DNA from: Mesorhizobium sp. Root554
Lineage (GTDB): Bacteria; Pseudomonadota; Alphaproteobacteria; Rhizobiales; Rhizobiaceae
NCBI RefSeq assembly: GCF_001427025.1
Contig: NZ_LMGA01000001.1
Coordinates: 3,513,697-3,577,696, forward strand
Direction of reading: 5' to 3'
DNA length: 64,000 bases
Each line of letters starts with the position of its first letter. Position 1 is the stretch's first letter. Of this stretch, positions 1 to 7,055 are shown piece after piece. Position numbers and translations under genes: made by a program. The notes beneath the pieces are model-generated. The model worked only from the letters and a program-made list of their open reading frames with translations. It made no database searches and had not been told where the DNA came from.

Positions 1-2
1 GC

Positions 3-86
3 AATGAAATGTGTGCGGATGAGCTGACATCCATCGCCCGGAGAAGTCCGGTGGCGAGTAACCCCAGGATTGGCGGACATCGCTGA
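3..86 (+). other. possible C-terminal fragment of a gene cut by the window edge
   Basis: One reading frame is open from the left edge and stops at 84-86, giving 27 residues. Nothing in it identifies a family. Site-specific integrases often lie upstream of alpA in small integrative elements, so it could be the tail of one, but no catalytic residue is visible. The fragment may also be non-coding. The rest of 87-225 shows only the paired TGAGAAC motif annotated separately. Confidence 0.15.
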
Positions 87-139
87 GGCCTGACGGACCA
101 TACTCTTGCGGGAGGTTCCTCCCGGCCATGTCAAGTAGC

Positions 140-153
140 TGAGAACTGAGAAC
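140..153. promoter_or_regulatory. paired TGAGAAC motif before alpA, candidate repressor operator
   Basis: Two TGAGAAC heptamers stand directly head to tail at 140-146 and 147-153, about 70 bases before the alpA start. The same heptamer is the core of the inverted repeat in front of the XRE regulator at 3541-3559. The shared motif suggests that the XRE protein controls this operon. This is an inference from sequence only. Confidence 0.5.
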
Positions 154-225
154 GGGACCGATTGCCTACTCCGGCGTCGTTTTCACCCGTGCGCGCTCAG
201 TCGCGCCATTCAGAAAGCTACTGAT

Positions 226-504
226 ATGCAATCAATCAGTCAGCATCGCGCTCGTAAGGGCGCGATCTTTTCTTCGGACCAGCAACCGCAACAGCAGATG
301 GAGCGGTTCCTGACGACCGGGCAAGTGGCCACCCTTACGGGTGTCAGCGAATCCTATCTCGAAAAGGGCCGCATCTACGGCTATGGCCCGCCCTTTATCA
401 GGCTTCGCCCCGGCTCCAAGAGCGGCGCGATTCGCTATCGTCTCAGCGCCGTAATGCACTGGCTTGAAGAACGGCAATGCGACCCGGAGGCGGGTCATGT
501 CTGA
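226..504 (+). CDS. AlpA-like helix-turn-helix regulator (excisionase type)
   Basis: This 92-residue protein carries a winged-helix/MerR-like DNA-binding domain of the AlpA/HTH_17 type from about residue 26. FLTTGQVATLTGVS is followed by a wing with GPPFIRL and a closing strand IRYRLSAVMHWL. Members of this family act in integrative elements as excisionases or as activators of integrase expression. The last eight bases overlap the primase gene (ATG at 497), which points to translational coupling in one operon. A shorter start at 298 would leave the domain intact. The first 24 residues are low in recognisable content, so the start is uncertain. Confidence 0.7.
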   Translation: MQSISQHRARKGAIFSSDQQPQQQMERFLTTGQVATLTGVSESYLEKGRIYGYGPPFIRLRPGSKSGAIRYRLSAVMHWLEERQCDPEAGHV

Positions 505-2851
505 GTCGAGCCACAAGACTTTACTCGCCTTCCTTGTCTCCCTTGCCGGTCATGGGCGAACCGACTGCTACAGCCGGTTCAACGTCCGTACTGGCAAGGG
601 GTATCTCTTGGCCGAGGAGGCCCTGAATCAAGATGTTGTCGCCGCTCACCAGAGCGGCGAACAGCCCATCGCCATCTATCTGTTTTCCGGCGAAACAACG
701 CGGCTCGCTGCGCTGGACATCGACAATCATGGTTCGGAACTGGACTGGCAGGAGGTGGCCAAGCGCACCCTGCCGCTTGTCGAGGATTTGCGCTCGCGGG
801 GCATGACGCCTTTCGTTGTGCGCTCTGGCGGCGGTGCAGGCATTCATATTTGGCTGGCATGGCGAGAGCCACAGAATTGTCGGGATGTCCGCCGGCTCCT
901 AGCGCGGATAATGCGCAAGAACGGTTTCAAGCCGGGCACGGGCGGCATAGCCAACGGGGAAATTGAGGTCTATCCGAAGCAGGATACAGTTTCGGCAGGG
1001 AAGCTCGGGAATCCCATAGCACTGCCGTTCTCTCGCAGCTCCGTCCCGCTCGATAGCGAGCTTCAGCCACGTTCCCTGAATGGCTATACGCCTGCGGCCA
1101 TCGCGGAGCTGCATGCGCCGCCTCTCGCAGCGTTGCAATCGGACGATCTTCCGGCTGACGATCAGCCCCGGCCCCTCCGCTATCCTTCGCCGCCGGACGT
1201 GGTGCTCAAGGGCGACGAGTCGCAAGCGAACGCCGCCCTTCGGCATGTTTCCGCGAACGACTATGACAACTGGATTCGGATTGGTTTCGTGCTCAAGCAC
1301 TCTTTTGGCGAAAACGGCTTCCAGCTTTGGAACGAATGGTCGAAGTCGTCTCCGAAATATCCGGGCGAAAGCGAGTGCCGAAAGGTCTGGGACAGCTTCG
1401 AGCCCGACGGCACGGTCGGCATCGGAAGCCTGTTCTATCTGGCCCAGCAAGGCGGTTGGAACGGTCCCAGCGAGCCGGAAATCCGTGAGATGAATGCCAA
1501 ATACGGCATCGTTACCCAGGGCACGAAAACCATGATCGTTGAAAAGCAGATCGACCCCGAGGAGGACAATGCATTCGTGTGGATTTCAAAGGAGGTTCTA
1601 CGGGATCGACACAGGTCAGAGAGTGTTCTTGTCTCAACAGGCAAAACGGTCGAACAAGTGCCGTTGCCGGTCTATTGGCTCTCCAGTTCCGATGCCGATC
1701 ACTATAAGCGCATTGACTTTAATCCGAGTCTGCCGCCGGGCCGCAACGGGAATACGTATAACATCTGGACTGGCTTCGCGATCAGGCCGGAACTGGGCGA
1801 CTGGAGCATCCTCAAGGAACACATCGCGGAGAACATCTGCGACGGTGATGCAGACCTGAATGAATGGCTGCTGAATTGGCTTGCCCTTGGCGTTCAACGA
1901 CCAGGAGACGTACTTGGAACGGCCCCGGTGCTCTCGGGTCTGCCCGGTGTCGGCAAGGGCATCCTCGCCCATAGCTATGGAAGCCTGTGGGGACGGCACT
2001 ATACGACCATAACCCAGGAATCGCATGTTAGCGGGCGCTTCAACGCGCATCTGTTCGGACGACGCTTCATCTTCATCGACGAAGGCATATGGGGTGGAAA
2101 TCGCCAAGATGCCGGGACGATCAAAACGCGGATAACCGAACCCTATATCATGCTGGAGGCTAAGGGCATCGACCCCATTCGCATTCGGAACCGGACAATC
2201 TACATGGTGGCCTCGAACGCGGCGTCCATCGTTCCCGCCGATCTTGCGGACCGCCGCTGGCAGATGTTCGAGGTGAGCGACAGGCGGCGCGGCGACCGCG
2301 ACTATTTTGCGGCTCTGACGGAGCAATTCAACGCCGGTGGCCGGGAAGGGATGCTCTACGACCTGCTGAATCGCGATGTCGCCGCCGGACCGGACCCACG
2401 CCGCACGATCAAGACGGCGGGGTTGTTCGACCAGATCCTTCGCGCCCAAGGACCAGAGTTCCGCTACATCTTCCAGATTCTTGATGACGGCTTGCTTCCG
2501 CAACCGGACGCCCCCAGCAATGGCCCTGGAGTAACGACCGTGCAAGCGATGTTTAATGAGATGCGCATGACACATCCGGGAGGTCAGTACGTGCATAAGG
2601 GCGATTTCGGCAAACGCTTGAGAGCGATCATTCCTGGCATCAAGGATGTGCAGAGCGGCTGGTTCATAGATGGTCACGGGCCGAATGCGACACGGTCGCG
2701 GTCAACGCGGTACACCTTCCCCCCGTTGTCCCAATGTCGGCGCGCGTTCGAGGCACATGCCGGCCAGAAAGTACCGTGGTCGAACGATCTCGAAGACTGG
2801 CAGGACGGGCGCACAAGCGACTCGGACGGACGCACAAGCGACCCGTTCTGA
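497..2851 (+). CDS. primase-helicase of an integrative element (AEP primase, PriCT-2, D5-like helicase)
   Basis: This 784-residue protein probably starts element DNA replication. The N-terminal 180 residues resemble an archaeo-eukaryotic-type primase of the TOTE/phage kind, with the metal-binding LDIDNH (D74, D76), SGGGAGIHIW (H117) and a GEIEVYPKQ strand. Residues about 248-302 match the PriCT-2 helical domain (SANDYDNWIRIGF). The C-terminal half is a phage D5/DUF5906-type superfamily 3 helicase with Walker A GLPGVGKG near residue 480 and FIFIDEG as Walker B. The start at 497 has GGAGG seven bases upstream and overlaps alpA; the frame is open further upstream, but this start fits better. The extreme C-terminus holds a duplicated GRTSD motif coded by a short direct repeat. 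P4-like satellites carry comparable primase-helicases. Confidence 0.85.
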   Translation: MSESSHKTLLAFLVSLAGHGRTDCYSRFNVRTGKGYLLAEEALNQDVVAAHQSGEQPIAIYLFSGETTRLAALDIDNHGSELDWQEVAKRTLPLVEDLRSRGMTPFVVRSGGGAGIHIWLAWREPQNCRDVRRLLARIMRKNGFKPGTGGIANGEIEVYPKQDTVSAGKLGNPIALPFSRSSVPLDSELQPRSLNGYTPAAIAELHAPPLAALQSDDLPADDQPRPLRYPSPPDVVLKGDESQANAALRHVSANDYDNWIRIGFVLKHSFGENGFQLWNEWSKSSPKYPGESECRKVWDSFEPDGTVGIGSLFYLAQQGGWNGPSEPEIREMNAKYGIVTQGTKTMIVEKQIDPEEDNAFVWISKEVLRDRHRSESVLVSTGKTVEQVPLPVYWLSSSDADHYKRIDFNPSLPPGRNGNTYNIWTGFAIRPELGDWSILKEHIAENICDGDADLNEWLLNWLALGVQRPGDVLGTAPVLSGLPGVGKGILAHSYGSLWGRHYTTITQESHVSGRFNAHLFGRRFIFIDEGIWGGNRQDAGTIKTRITEPYIMLEAKGIDPIRIRNRTIYMVASNAASIVPADLADRRWQMFEVSDRRRGDRDYFAALTEQFNAGGREGMLYDLLNRDVAAGPDPRRTIKTAGLFDQILRAQGPEFRYIFQILDDGLLPQPDAPSNGPGVTTVQAMFNEMRMTHPGGQYVHKGDFGKRLRAIIPGIKDVQSGWFIDGHGPNATRSRSTRYTFPPLSQCRRAFEAHAGQKVPWSNDLEDWQDGRTSDSDGRTSDPF

Positions 2852-2860
2852 CCCCACGCC

Positions 2861-2970
2861 GCCAAAAATGGGCGATATGGGCAGCATGGTTGCTTTGCCC
2901 ATCGCCAGCCCTTGTTGCCGCCGCCCCTAAATGCCCCCCTTTGCCCATACTGACCATATCAACCATATCG
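2861..2970. repeat. iteron-like GCCCAT/ACCATATC repeats, candidate replication origin
   Basis: The stretch directly behind the primase gene holds short repeats. ATGGGC occurs at 2868-2873 and 2877-2882. The inverse GCCCAT occurs inside TTTGCCCAT at 2894-2902 and 2940-2948. ACCATATC occurs twice, at 2953-2960 and 2962-2969. Origins of satellite-type elements commonly lie next to the primase-helicase gene and bind it through iterons. The origin role is inferred. The rest of the gap to 3163 has a nine-G run at 3096-3104 and nothing else I can name. Confidence 0.35.
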
Positions 2971-3163
2971 GTTGTACTCACTCAGCCGTTGGCCCTGTAC
3001 CGGGCTGCCACCCGTGGGGCGCAACCTTAGCCACCAACACCTCGGATGGCCTCTGAGCGGCCTTCAGATGCCCGCTGGCGCTGCTTATGCAGTGTGGGGG
3101 GGGGCAGCCCCAAGCGCAGGCGTGCTTAGCCTACCTCGGAGGCCATTTGCAGGTGGTGAAACG

Positions 3164-3490
3164 CTACCCCACAAACGCCTTCAGCATTTTGGCTGCCCGG
3201 CCAAGCTGCTCTTCGTTCATCCTCGAAAGGGTGCCGTTGATCTCAGTCAACAGCCGCGCTCTCTCGCCTGTTCCCGGCACGGTGTCGGCACCGAATAGGA
3301 CTGGCGCGGGAACGTCGAGCACCATCGCTATTTTCTCCGCAGTCTCGAAAAGCGGCGCGGCTACGCCTCGTTCGATTTTGCCGATCGTCTCGCGGGAGAC
3401 GCCAACCTGACCGGCAAGCTGCTCAAGGGTCCAGCCCTTGGCCTTTCGGTGATGGCGCACATTCGCACCGAATAGTCGCTGAAGCTCCAT
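3164..3490 (-). CDS. XRE-family transcriptional repressor
   Basis: This 108-residue protein has a Cro/C1-type helix-turn-helix in its first 65 residues: LFGANVRHHRKAKGWTLEQL, then QVGVSRETIGKIERG. A short helical tail of about 40 residues follows and probably serves dimerisation. No protease or metal domain is present. Its promoter region holds an inverted repeat built on TGAGAAC, and the same heptamer is paired in front of alpA. The likely role is that of a lysogeny-type repressor keeping the element quiescent, by analogy with phage and satellite repressors. Direct targets are inferred. Confidence 0.8.
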   Translation of the reverse strand: MELQRLFGANVRHHRKAKGWTLEQLAGQVGVSRETIGKIERGVAAPLFETAEKIAMVLDVPAPVLFGADTVPGTGERARLLTEINGTLSRMNEEQLGRAAKMLKAFVG

Positions 3491-3533
3491 TGCGCACCTC
3501 TTCCTGACGAAAGCGGCAATCGGCTGCGCAAAT

Positions 3534-3570
3534 CGAGAAATGAGAACTTTGCATTCTCACAAACGAGAAC
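3534..3570. promoter_or_regulatory. operator cluster before the XRE repressor gene
   Basis: TGAGAA (3541-3546) and TTCTCA (3554-3559) form an inverted repeat with seven bases between. CGAGAAA (3534-3540) and CGAGAAC (3564-3570) flank it as further half-sites. The spacing is one of several half-sites in 37 bp, typical of a cooperative autorepressor. The motif recurs before alpA at 140-153. Confidence 0.55.
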
Positions 3571-3614
3571 TATAACATCCCATATTGCTAAAGTGGGTGT
3601 TCTGGTTCTGTATC

Positions 3615-3917
3615 ATGGCGACATTCGACACTCTGGGATATGTCTTCAACTGGCTCTTGCTGATCTTCTTCGGCGGGCAGGCCGTCATCTTCGTGGGCCT
3701 CGTGCTGTGGATGGTCTGGACCGACGGCATAAAGCCAAGACTGATCCCCGTTGATGACATCGCGAGCGTGGCCGACGACATCATCGCCCGCTATCCCGAC
3801 CCCGAGCTTGAGGCTTTCGCCCGCCATGAGCGCGCGTGGTACGATAGCGACGGCGCAGAGCAGACCTATTGGTATCGCGTGCGGAAAGCCGTCAGGCGGC
3901 GGTTGGAAGGGCGCTGA
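3615..3917 (+). CDS. small membrane protein of unknown function
   Basis: This 100-residue protein has one strong hydrophobic segment, about residues 9-32 (VFNWLLLIFFGGQAVIFVGL and onward), followed by a charged cytoplasmic-type tail rich in Asp, Glu, Arg and Tyr. The frame is open from 3585 and an earlier start would add ten residues. I do not recognise the family. It lies between the XRE gene and the socB stop and reads towards socB, with six bases between the two ends. It belongs to the element by position. Confidence 0.5.
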   Translation: MATFDTLGYVFNWLLLIFFGGQAVIFVGLVLWMVWTDGIKPRLIPVDDIASVADDIIARYPDPELEAFARHERAWYDSDGAEQTYWYRVRKAVRRRLEGR

Positions 3918-3923
3918 GGCGCC

Positions 3924-4646
3924 TCATCCGAACAGGGGGCCGTGACCACCACCAGCGGCCTTGCGGCGAACCTCGTGCTCGCGTGCCTCGCTGACTTCGC
4001 GCCAGATTTCGTAAGTCTCGCTGACCATCTGGTCGAGCTGGTCGAAGCCGAAAAGCTCGACGCCTTCGTCGGTGCTCATCTTCACTGGACGCTGGTCATC
4101 AGCGGCGTCGCCGAACTGAACAATGCCGAGCCGAGCGGCGGCGAAGTCGGGATTGGCGACCCGGATATGCTCATGCATCATCGAGAAGACGAAACGCCTC
4201 GCCTCTGCCGTCAGGCGCTTGCCGCGCCGGGGATCGATGAAGATCACCAGTGGCGCATCCTCCAGCGCCGTCACCATCGGCAACCAGTACTCCACCTCCT
4301 CGCCGACGCTCAGCGACAGGGCGAAGAAAGCTTGAGAGCGGCTGCGCAGCGCATGGGAGCGTGCGAAATCATGCAGCCCCTTGGCGACGAGCAGGTTCGC
4401 TCTGCATTCGTCATCGGACGTCGCCTTCGCCCGTATCAGTCGTTCCAGAACCGGCCATGCGGTCGGATCGGCAGTGGCGAACATATCGGGCTGGACATTG
4501 AAGATGTCTGCGAACCGGGAGCGTACTGGCTTGTAGGTGATCGTCGGATGCCCGAGCTTGAAATGCTCAAGGGCGCGGCGCTTCTGGTCGGTCGGCAGCG
4601 TTGCGACGCGGGCAAGGTCGATCTCAGGTAAGCGGCGTATCTTCAT
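3924..4646 (-). CDS. socB: SocB-like toxin with a sliding-clamp binding motif
   Basis: This 240-residue protein is coded directly behind a SocA-type antitoxin; the two genes overlap by 23 bases. Residues 52-56 read QPDMF, which fits the beta-clamp (DnaN) pentapeptide consensus QxxLF/MF; the E. coli DnaE motif is QADMF. Caulobacter SocB is a toxin that stops replication by binding DnaN, and SocA hands it to ClpXP for degradation (type VI toxin-antitoxin). Partner type, gene order and clamp motif agree with that assignment. The rest of the protein has no motif I know. The C-terminus ends in PLFG. The frame is open upstream to 4904 inside socA, but ATG 4646 gives the usual N-terminus. Confidence 0.65.
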   Translation of the reverse strand: MKIRRLPEIDLARVATLPTDQKRRALEHFKLGHPTITYKPVRSRFADIFNVQPDMFATADPTAWPVLERLIRAKATSDDECRANLLVAKGLHDFARSHALRSRSQAFFALSLSVGEEVEYWLPMVTALEDAPLVIFIDPRRGKRLTAEARRFVFSMMHEHIRVANPDFAAARLGIVQFGDAADDQRPVKMSTDEGVELFGFDQLDQMVSETYEIWREVSEAREHEVRRKAAGGGHGPLFG

Positions 4647-5175
4647 CCGGCTCTCCCGCGACCGGAGCCGCGCCAACGGAAACCTTGTGATTCTTGAATC
4701 GGTTAACGATGACATCATCGGGGATTCGCAGTCCCAGCGCAACCGACGTTCGCCCTTTGTCCGCAATGTAGTGCCATGGCGCGTCCTTGGCATGGGAGAT
4801 GTCCACCAGCCGCCCCGGTGATAGCTGGCCATAGGACGACACGATGCGCGCCAGATGTCGGCGAACCGACAGGTCTTCGGGTAGGCTGAGTGCCGTGCGC
4901 TCACCGGTCATCACGTTCTGCCCAGTCGCCCGGAAGTCGATAGGGGAACTGCCAGCCGTCTTAAACGCGGCGTAGGCCGTGGGATGCACCGGGCCGTACT
5001 GCCATGCCTCGAAATAGCCGCTGACCAGAGGTCGCTTGCCTTCGATCAGGAAAATGGAATGGGCGAAGTAGAGGAGTTTTTGAAGGGCGAGATTGGTGAC
5101 CTTGATCCCCGACCTGTCAGCCTCGTCAAGCATGAGGTTGGCGACGGCTCTCGGATCGTATGGACCACCGGTCAT
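4624..5175 (-). CDS. socA: SocA-like antitoxin (DUF4065/Panacea domain)
   Basis: This 183-residue protein carries a Panacea/DUF4065 domain, seen in VTNLALQKLLYFAHSIF and the following EAWQYGPVHPTAYAAF. In Caulobacter SocA is the antitoxin and proteolytic adaptor for SocB. Other Panacea proteins neutralise many unrelated toxins, so the partner decides the class. The start at 5175 was chosen because the longer frame to 5232 would run into the tRNA gene. AGGA lies about 14 bases upstream. No promoter is evident in the 31 bases between this start and the tRNA 3' end, so transcription may come through the tRNA gene. A C-terminal extension after the domain is acidic. Confidence 0.75.
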   Translation of the reverse strand: MTGGPYDPRAVANLMLDEADRSGIKVTNLALQKLLYFAHSIFLIEGKRPLVSGYFEAWQYGPVHPTAYAAFKTAGSSPIDFRATGQNVMTGERTALSLPEDLSVRRHLARIVSSYGQLSPGRLVDISHAKDAPWHYIADKGRTSVALGLRIPDDVIVNRFKNHKVSVGAAPVAGEPDEDTPLT

Positions 5176-5206
5176 CTGCGCACTTTGACTTCCTCGGGCT
5201 GGGAAG

Positions 5207-5282
5207 TGGTGCCGCTTAGGTGACTCGAACACCTGACCCCATCATTACGAATGATGTGCTCTACCAACTGAGCTAAAGCGGC
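5207..5282 (-). tRNA. tRNA-Thr (anticodon CGT)
   Basis: The minus strand gives a complete 76-base cloverleaf including an encoded CCA. The acceptor stem is GCCGCTT/AAGCGGC, the D arm contains AGCTCAGTTGGTAGAGC, the anticodon loop is TTCGTAA with anticodon CGT, and the T loop carries TTCGAGT. The 3' end faces the element genes, the usual arrangement for an island inserted at a tRNA. The matching 3'-end copy would lie left of the window. Confidence 0.95.
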
Positions 5283-5552
5283 TTAACCCTTCACACTGAC
5301 CATACTATGGCCCTACTAACTTTCACTCACCAGCCCCAACGCACTGGCTTCGAACGTCATTCTCTAGCGGACCCGCTAATTACGAATGCGATGCTCTACC
5401 AACTGAGCTAAAGCGGCCTACCAATTAAGGACCACACTACTATGGCCCTACTAAATCAAACTCTCCAGCTCTAACCAACTGGTTTCGCATCTCATTCTCT
5501 GGCGGACCCGCCAATTACGAATGATGTGCTCTACCAACTGAGCTAAAGCGGC
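5283..5552 (-). repeat. two tandem 135-bp units, each starting with the 5' half of tRNA-Thr
   Basis: Read on the minus strand, units 5552-5418 and 5417-5283 are both exactly 135 bases and run straight into the intact tRNA-Thr at 5282. Each unit starts with about 40 bases nearly identical to the tRNA from its first base through the anticodon loop. It then leaves the tRNA sequence for a GC-rich hairpin (TGGCG/CGCCA in one unit, TAGCG/CGCTA in the other), a CCAG/CTGG hairpin and a conserved TAGTAGGGCCATAGTA block. The change G-C to A-T in the first hairpin keeps pairing. The 3' half of the tRNA is absent from both. From 5553 to 5687 I see nothing. Confidence 0.85.
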
Positions 5553-5687
5553 CCGGAGGCTGTCGCCGTCCAAGATGGGGCGGTGATAGACGCAACCCCG
5601 CGCAAATTCAAGATGCGTTGTTGCCTTTCCTTGGCTCGATCATGGCAAGTGAGCCGTTGGCTTCGCTGCCGCGTCGCGCCCTTGCCG

Positions 5688-6641
5688 TCAGGCGGTGAGC
5701 CTGGCTTTTGCCTGCGCATATTCGCGGGCCAGCCTGTCGACCAGTTCCGCGGCCGGCACGATGGCGTCGACAACGCCAACGCCCTGGCCGCAGCCCCATA
5801 TGTGCTTCCAGGCTTTCGCCGCGCTTTCTTCGAAGTTCATTCTGGACGGATCCGCCACAGGCAGATTGTCAGGGTCCAGCCCCTGCGCCCGGATCGAGCC
5901 TTTCAGGTAATTGCCGGAAATCCCGGTGAACAGGTTCGAGTAGACAATGTCGGCGGCGTTGGAATCGACGATCATCTGCTTGTAAGCCTCAACGGCCCGC
6001 GCTTCCTGCGTGGCGATAAAGGGCGAGCCGATATAGGCCATGTCCGCGCCCATCGCCTGGGCGGCGAGGATCGCGCCGCCATTTGCGATGGCGCCGGAAA
6101 GCAGCAGCGGACCCTGGAACCAGCGGCGGATCTCCTGCACCAGCGCGAAGGGTGACAGCGTGCCGGCATGGCCCCCGGCGCCGGCTGCGACCGCGATCAG
6201 CCCGTCGGCGCCCTTCTCGATTGCCTTGCGGGCATGCCGGTCGTGGATGATGTCGTGCAGCACAACGCCGCCATAGGAATGGATGGCCTGGTTGACTTCT
6301 TCGACGGCGCCGAGCGAGGAAATGACGATCGGCACCTTGTATTTGACGCAGAGGCCAAGGTCGTGCTGCAGCCGGGCATTGGATTTATGGACGATCTGGT
6401 TTACCGCAAAGGGCGCTGCCGGGCGTCCGGGATTGGCGGCGTCATGCGCTGCGAGCCCCTCGGTGATCTCCGCCAGCCATTCGTCGAGTTGGGCTTCCGG
6501 CCGCGCGTTCAGCGCCGGAAAGGAACCGACGATTCCAGCCTTGCACTGCGCCAGCACCAGCGGCGGATGCGATATGATGAACAGCGGCGCGCCGACCACC
6601 GGAATGCGCAGGGTTTTTCGCAGGATATCCGGGAATGCCAA
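5688..6641 (-). CDS. nitronate monooxygenase (2-nitropropane dioxygenase family)
   Basis: This 317-residue FMN-dependent TIM-barrel enzyme is of the class that oxidises nitronates such as propionate-3-nitronate. Typical motifs are PVVGAPLFIIS at the N-terminus, AGAGGHAG in the phosphate-binding loop, LLLSGAIANGG, GADMAYIGSPF and a C-terminal IWGCGQGVG. I chose the TTG start at 6641 because GGAGG lies eight bases upstream and the family begins at this point; an ATG at 6683 is less likely. A palindrome ACGTTT-N4-AAACGT stands at 6659-6674, directly before the gene, and is shared with the MerR-controlled oxidation operon. A role in acyl or nitro compound breakdown follows from that link by inference. 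Confidence 0.85.
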   Translation of the reverse strand: MAFPDILRKTLRIPVVGAPLFIISHPPLVLAQCKAGIVGSFPALNARPEAQLDEWLAEITEGLAAHDAANPGRPAAPFAVNQIVHKSNARLQHDLGLCVKYKVPIVISSLGAVEEVNQAIHSYGGVVLHDIIHDRHARKAIEKGADGLIAVAAGAGGHAGTLSPFALVQEIRRWFQGPLLLSGAIANGGAILAAQAMGADMAYIGSPFIATQEARAVEAYKQMIVDSNAADIVYSNLFTGISGNYLKGSIRAQGLDPDNLPVADPSRMNFEESAAKAWKHIWGCGQGVGVVDAIVPAAELVDRLAREYAQAKARLTA

Positions 6642-6658
6642 GGTGGCCCTCCATTCTG

Positions 6659-6674
6659 ACGTTTCCGTAAACGT
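6659..6674. promoter_or_regulatory. MerR-type operator ACGTTT-N4-AAACGT
   Basis: ACGTTT (6659-6664), CCGT, AAACGT (6669-6674) is a perfect inverted repeat 17 bases upstream of the nitronate monooxygenase start. The same arms and spacer occur at 22418-22445 and, with one mismatch, at 21277-21292. The remaining sequence up to 7055 shows no gene or other site I can name. Confidence 0.6.
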
Positions 6675-7055
6675 AAGGTTCAATACAGGACAGTCGTGGG
6701 TGCTGCAAACCCGATTTCGGGCGCCAGCCTCGGGTATTGTCGGCAGGAAAAGTTAAGCCCACTCGCGGGGGAAATGCTTCGAGAGGAGTGAACCCGCTCG
6801 GAGCGCGCAATGACTGACGATGTGGCAGCCAGGGGATTGCCCGGGGCATCTCGGGCGTCATGACCTGGAATGGTAAATTTCGACAGTTCGGTGCCGTCTT
6901 GCTGGCTTGGCGCTGCCGCGGCCGGTTGCGATGCAGGATTGGCATGTGCCGAGATTTATCTTGCCGGCATGGCACCTTATCCATTGTCGACCGTTGATTG
7001 ATCGGCTTGCTGGGGCTAACGATCATAAGTACGTGATCGGTGAAGGGAACCGTTC

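Noticed and set aside
3..86. Integrase C-terminus at the left edge
   Set aside because: Only 27 residues and no catalytic Tyr motif visible; kept as an unidentified fragment.
3096..3104. Nine-G run as a phase-variable tract
   Set aside because: No credible gene or promoter crosses it.
5283..5552. CRISPR-like array
   Set aside because: Only two units, of 135 bases, without spacers; they are tRNA-derived tandem units.
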